Of a stretch of DNA of 64,000 nt, positions 61,457 through 64,000 are shown piece after piece. The stretch is from Bacteroidales bacterium (GTDB taxonomy: Bacteria; Bacteroidota; Bacteroidia; Bacteroidales; UBA3824), in contig JAEDDH010000003.1 of the NCBI GenBank assembly GCA_016293845.1, positions 62,001 through 126,000 of the forward strand. Reading direction: 5' to 3'. The notes under the pieces are model-generated. The model saw nothing but the letters and a program-made list of their open reading frames with translations. It did no database searches and was not told the origin of the DNA. Both the position numbers and the translations under genes were made by a program. Numbering within the stretch: position 1 is the stretch's first letter; every line of letters starts with the position of its first letter.

Positions 61457-64000
61457 ATGCCGGCAGCCAAAATAGTCATCGGTAATATTGCTAAATATAT
61501 AATTTGCTCAGTAATACTGATAGCCTTAACACTGCCAAAAAAATCTTATTCACAAACCGATAGCACCGTTAAAATAAGCATATCGAGTAAAAAAAGCCCG
61601 CTAAAAGAAATTCTTGCAGATATTTCAAATCAGACGGGCTTTATGTTTGTATATAACAGTCAATTGGTAGACGACGAGATAAAACTTGACATCAAAATCC
61701 GCAACAAAAAACTATCAAATGTTCTTTCGCAGATTTCTGCCACATTAGATTTTTCGTATATCATCACCGACACACACATCATCCTAAAACCACGAAAAAA
61801 AGACATCAACAACAACCCACAATCGCAGCAAACATCCAAAAATGCCGTCATAAGCGGTTATATACGCGATGCTTCGTCGCACGAAATGCTTATCGGAGCC
61901 ACTGTTGCTGTCAACAATTCTAACAAAGGAACGCTCACCAACGCTTACGGATACTATTCGTTACCTCTCGAAAAAGGCGAATACACCATTACGTTTTCGT
62001 ATCTTGGCTACCGTCGCGAATATATCAACATCAACCTAAGAGAAAACGAAACAATCGACAAAGACCTAGTACCCATTGAAACTCAATTAGAAGCCATATC
62101 TGTTATTGCCGACAAAACCAAAAACTCAATTACCGAATCGCTCAACAATAGTTCGTCGATAAAAGCATCAGATTTCAACAAATATGCGGGATTAATAATT
62201 GGCGGCGACCTTGTGGGCATTCTTGCCACCGACCATGGCATAACACGTCAGAGCGACGGTTCGGCGTTTTATAATGTACGCGGCGGATACAAAGATCAAA
62301 ATCTAATACTTATCGACGAAGCTCCAATTTATCACCCGTCGCACTTGTTTGGATTTTATTCTGCCGTAGCTCCCGAAGCGGTTAATTCGCTAAACGTTTA
62401 CACCTCGGATTTCCCTCTAAAATATGGCGGACGATTGTCATCAATTACCGACATACACACCAAAGACGGCAGTAGCGGCAAAGTAATCATTAGCAGCGAA
62501 TTTACACCGCTCACCAATTCGCACCGTATCGAAACACCTATCTATCAAGACAAAATTACCGGCACAGCCGATATTCGCACTTCAAACTTACGATGGATAG
62601 CCGAATTGATGGAATTTGAAGGCGACAACAAATTTTACGATATTCACGCCAAAATACACATAAAAGCAACGCACAAAGACCGCATTTACCTTTCGTATTT
62701 TAGAGGCAAAGACGCATATTCTAACCTTCAGACCAACAACAACTACGCTGTAGCGTGGCAAAACAACACTGGCACCATCCGCCAATACAAAATAATTTCG
62801 CCAAAAATTTACCTCAACAACAATATTTATATCGGGCATTATAGCTACAAACTCTTTACATCCGAAACTCACGACAGTTATTGGCGCACCCGTATTGGCA
62901 ACATCGGCATCAAAACCGACATAGTTTACAACATTTCGTCTAACCACACAATCAAAGCAGGCGCAGAATACGCCTTCACCGTCATTGACCCTGCAACACA
63001 ATATATCGACAACAAAAAAAGTAATAAAGGTATAATGTCGGGTAATGCCGATAATATTGTGGGATACTTAGGTGTTGAAAGCAAAATTGGCAATAGCATA
63101 GCCATAAAATACGGTTCGCGATTATCTATTTGGAACAATTACGGACCTGCCAAATACTTTGAGAAAAACATCACAAAAATGAATTGGGACACTACATTTG
63201 TACCCGAAGGTAGGTTTAATACTTTTTGGAATTTTGAACCGCGTGTTGCCCTTGTGTACAAGCCAAATGCCAAAACCATTTTAAAAGTATCAGCAGAGCA
63301 TAATGTACAATATTTGCACATGCTATCAAATTCAATAAGTCCTTTTACAACACTTGATTTTTGGATCCCCAGCGGCAAATATTTTAAACCACAAACGTCC
63401 GACTGTGCAACATTCACCGCCACATACACCACACGAGAACTTATTTTTACATTCTGCACCTATTACAAACATTCAAAAAACATTACCGAATATGGTCAGC
63501 ACGCCAATATGCTACTCAACGAAGCTATCGAACGCGACTTTTCCTTAGGAGAAACCACCGCTCAGGGTTTTGAAACAGCTATTGAAAAAGACAAAGGCAG
63601 TTTAAAAATGAAATGTTTTTACGCTTATACTTACAGTCAGCGCTACACTCCCGACCTCATGAAGCACAAATACATTTCAAACGACAATATACCCCACAAT
63701 ATACATATAATGGCTCAATATACCATCAACAACAGGCTTACGTTCAAAGCCGACTTCAATTGCTGTTCGGGTACGCCATACACCATGCCCGTGGGTTTCT
63801 ACTACTACCAAGATTACAAAATACCATACTACGGTAGCCGCAATAATGCACGCCTAAGAATGTATCACAAATTAAATGCTGCTGTGGTATACAACTTTCA
63901 ACGCCCGTTGAATAAGTATATCAAACATTCAGTTACTTTATCGGTATACAATGTTTACAACCGCAAAAACTATGTTTTGGTATCGTACAACAAAATAGAA
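61457..64000 (+). CDS. TonB-dependent receptor with STN domain (partial)
   Basis: The gene runs off the window after 848 codons. A signal peptide (IICSVILIALTLPKKSYSQ) is followed by an STN/secretin-like signalling domain (KEILADISNQTGFMFVYNSQLVDDEIKLDIKI...), a CarboxypepD_reg-like domain (ISGYIRDASSHEMLIGATVAVNNSNKGTLTNAYGYYSLPLEKGEYTITFSYLGY, about 135-190) and the plug (VRGGYKDQNLILIDEAPIYHPSHLFGFYSAVAPEAVNSLNVYTSDFPLKYGGRLSS), then barrel strands. The STN domain is what contacts FecR, so this receptor probably controls the sigma factor upstream. No SusD gene is in view; substrate unknown. Confidence 0.9.
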   Translation, partial: MPAAKIVIGNIAKYIICSVILIALTLPKKSYSQTDSTVKISISSKKSPLKEILADISNQTGFMFVYNSQLVDDEIKLDIKIRNKKLSNVLSQISATLDFSYIITDTHIILKPRKKDINNNPQSQQTSKNAVISGYIRDASSHEMLIGATVAVNNSNKGTLTNAYGYYSLPLEKGEYTITFSYLGYRREYININLRENETIDKDLVPIETQLEAISVIADKTKNSITESLNNSSSIKASDFNKYAGLIIGGDLVGILATDHGITRQSDGSAFYNVRGGYKDQNLILIDEAPIYHPSHLFGFYSAVAPEAVNSLNVYTSDFPLKYGGRLSSITDIHTKDGSSGKVIISSEFTPLTNSHRIETPIYQDKITGTADIRTSNLRWIAELMEFEGDNKFYDIHAKIHIKATHKDRIYLSYFRGKDAYSNLQTNNNYAVAWQNNTGTIRQYKIISPKIYLNNNIYIGHYSYKLFTSETHDSYWRTRIGNIGIKTDIVYNISSNHTIKAGAEYAFTVIDPATQYIDNKKSNKGIMSGNADNIVGYLGVESKIGNSIAIKYGSRLSIWNNYGPAKYFEKNITKMNWDTTFVPEGRFNTFWNFEPRVALVYKPNAKTILKVSAEHNVQYLHMLSNSISPFTTLDFWIPSGKYFKPQTSDCATFTATYTTRELIFTFCTYYKHSKNITEYGQHANMLLNEAIERDFSLGETTAQGFETAIEKDKGSLKMKCFYAYTYSQRYTPDLMKHKYISNDNIPHNIHIMAQYTINNRLTFKADFNCCSGTPYTMPVGFYYYQDYKIPYYGSRNNARLRMYHKLNAAVVYNFQRPLNKYIKHSVTLSVYNVYNRKNYVLVSYNKIE

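Overview
This window looks like a chromosomal segment of a Bacteroidota bacterium, most likely a member of the Bacteroidales or a close relative. The evidence is a FecI/FecR pair next to a TonB-dependent receptor with an N-terminal STN domain, a probable type IX secretion protein (PorZ-like, with a C-terminal sorting domain), BlaI/BlaR-type and energy-transducing TonB genes, WG-repeat lipoproteins, and promoters of the TTTG-N18-20-TAnnTTTG type. Base composition is moderately AT-rich. No rRNA, tRNA, CRISPR array, integrase or transposase was recognised. An unusually large share of genes is broken: a permease with three stops and three frameshifts, a frameshifted PP2C phosphatase, a toxin-antitoxin relic, an interrupted beta-barrel gene, two decayed TonB copies, and a truncated sigma-factor locus. 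This suggests ongoing gene decay, for example in a host-restricted lineage, although single-base frameshifts could also be assembly errors.

Layout. 1-2.8 kb: end of an FtsX-like permease and a decayed paralogue. 2.8-9.4 kb: accessory region with an AAA ATPase under a phased-repeat promoter, a DUF2971 protein, small proteins, a HTH regulator, a PIN-type toxin-antitoxin pair, and a divergent T4 Rnl2-like RNA ligase overlapping a broken SpoIIE phosphatase. 9.5-14.9 kb: TetR regulator with nitroreductase, an Omp85-like barrel, and an NtrC-type response regulator with its histidine kinase. 15-20.2 kb: secreted and lipoprotein genes of unknown role, a dead toxin-antitoxin module and a broken barrel. 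20.2-24.3 kb: minus-strand set hflX, S41 protease, dCMP deaminase, OmpA lipoprotein. 24.4-29.7 kb: a carboxypeptidase-regulatory-like protein, a VTT membrane protein, a rod-shaped 6S-like RNA, and tandem DUF4230-like genes. 29.8-31.5 kb: a second AAA ATPase (with nuclease motif) bounded on both sides by its own palindromes. 31.5-43 kb: core genes metG, manC, a coiled-coil protein, an RND exporter, a polyprenyl synthase, ruvC, porZ and trpS. 43-46.2 kb: a three-gene restriction-modification cassette. 46.2-57.9 kb: M1 aminopeptidase, purN, acpP-fabF-rnc, DUF3109, a TonB/BlaI/BlaR1 cluster, usp, pdxA and deoC. 58-64 kb: two divergent ECF sigma systems, one decayed and one leading into a TonB-dependent receptor that runs off the window.

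How it fits together. Core metabolism and translation (metG, trpS, acpP, fabF, purN, pdxA, deoC, ruvC, rnc, hflX) sit in tight co-directional groups with short overlaps. Accessory cassettes (the two ATPases, the PIN module with RNA ligase, and the restriction-modification island) lie between them. The features most worth follow-up are the structured RNA at 26475-26662, the gene-specific repeat arrays that cover the promoters of both AAA ATPases, and the pairing of a PIN RNase toxin with an RNA ligase.
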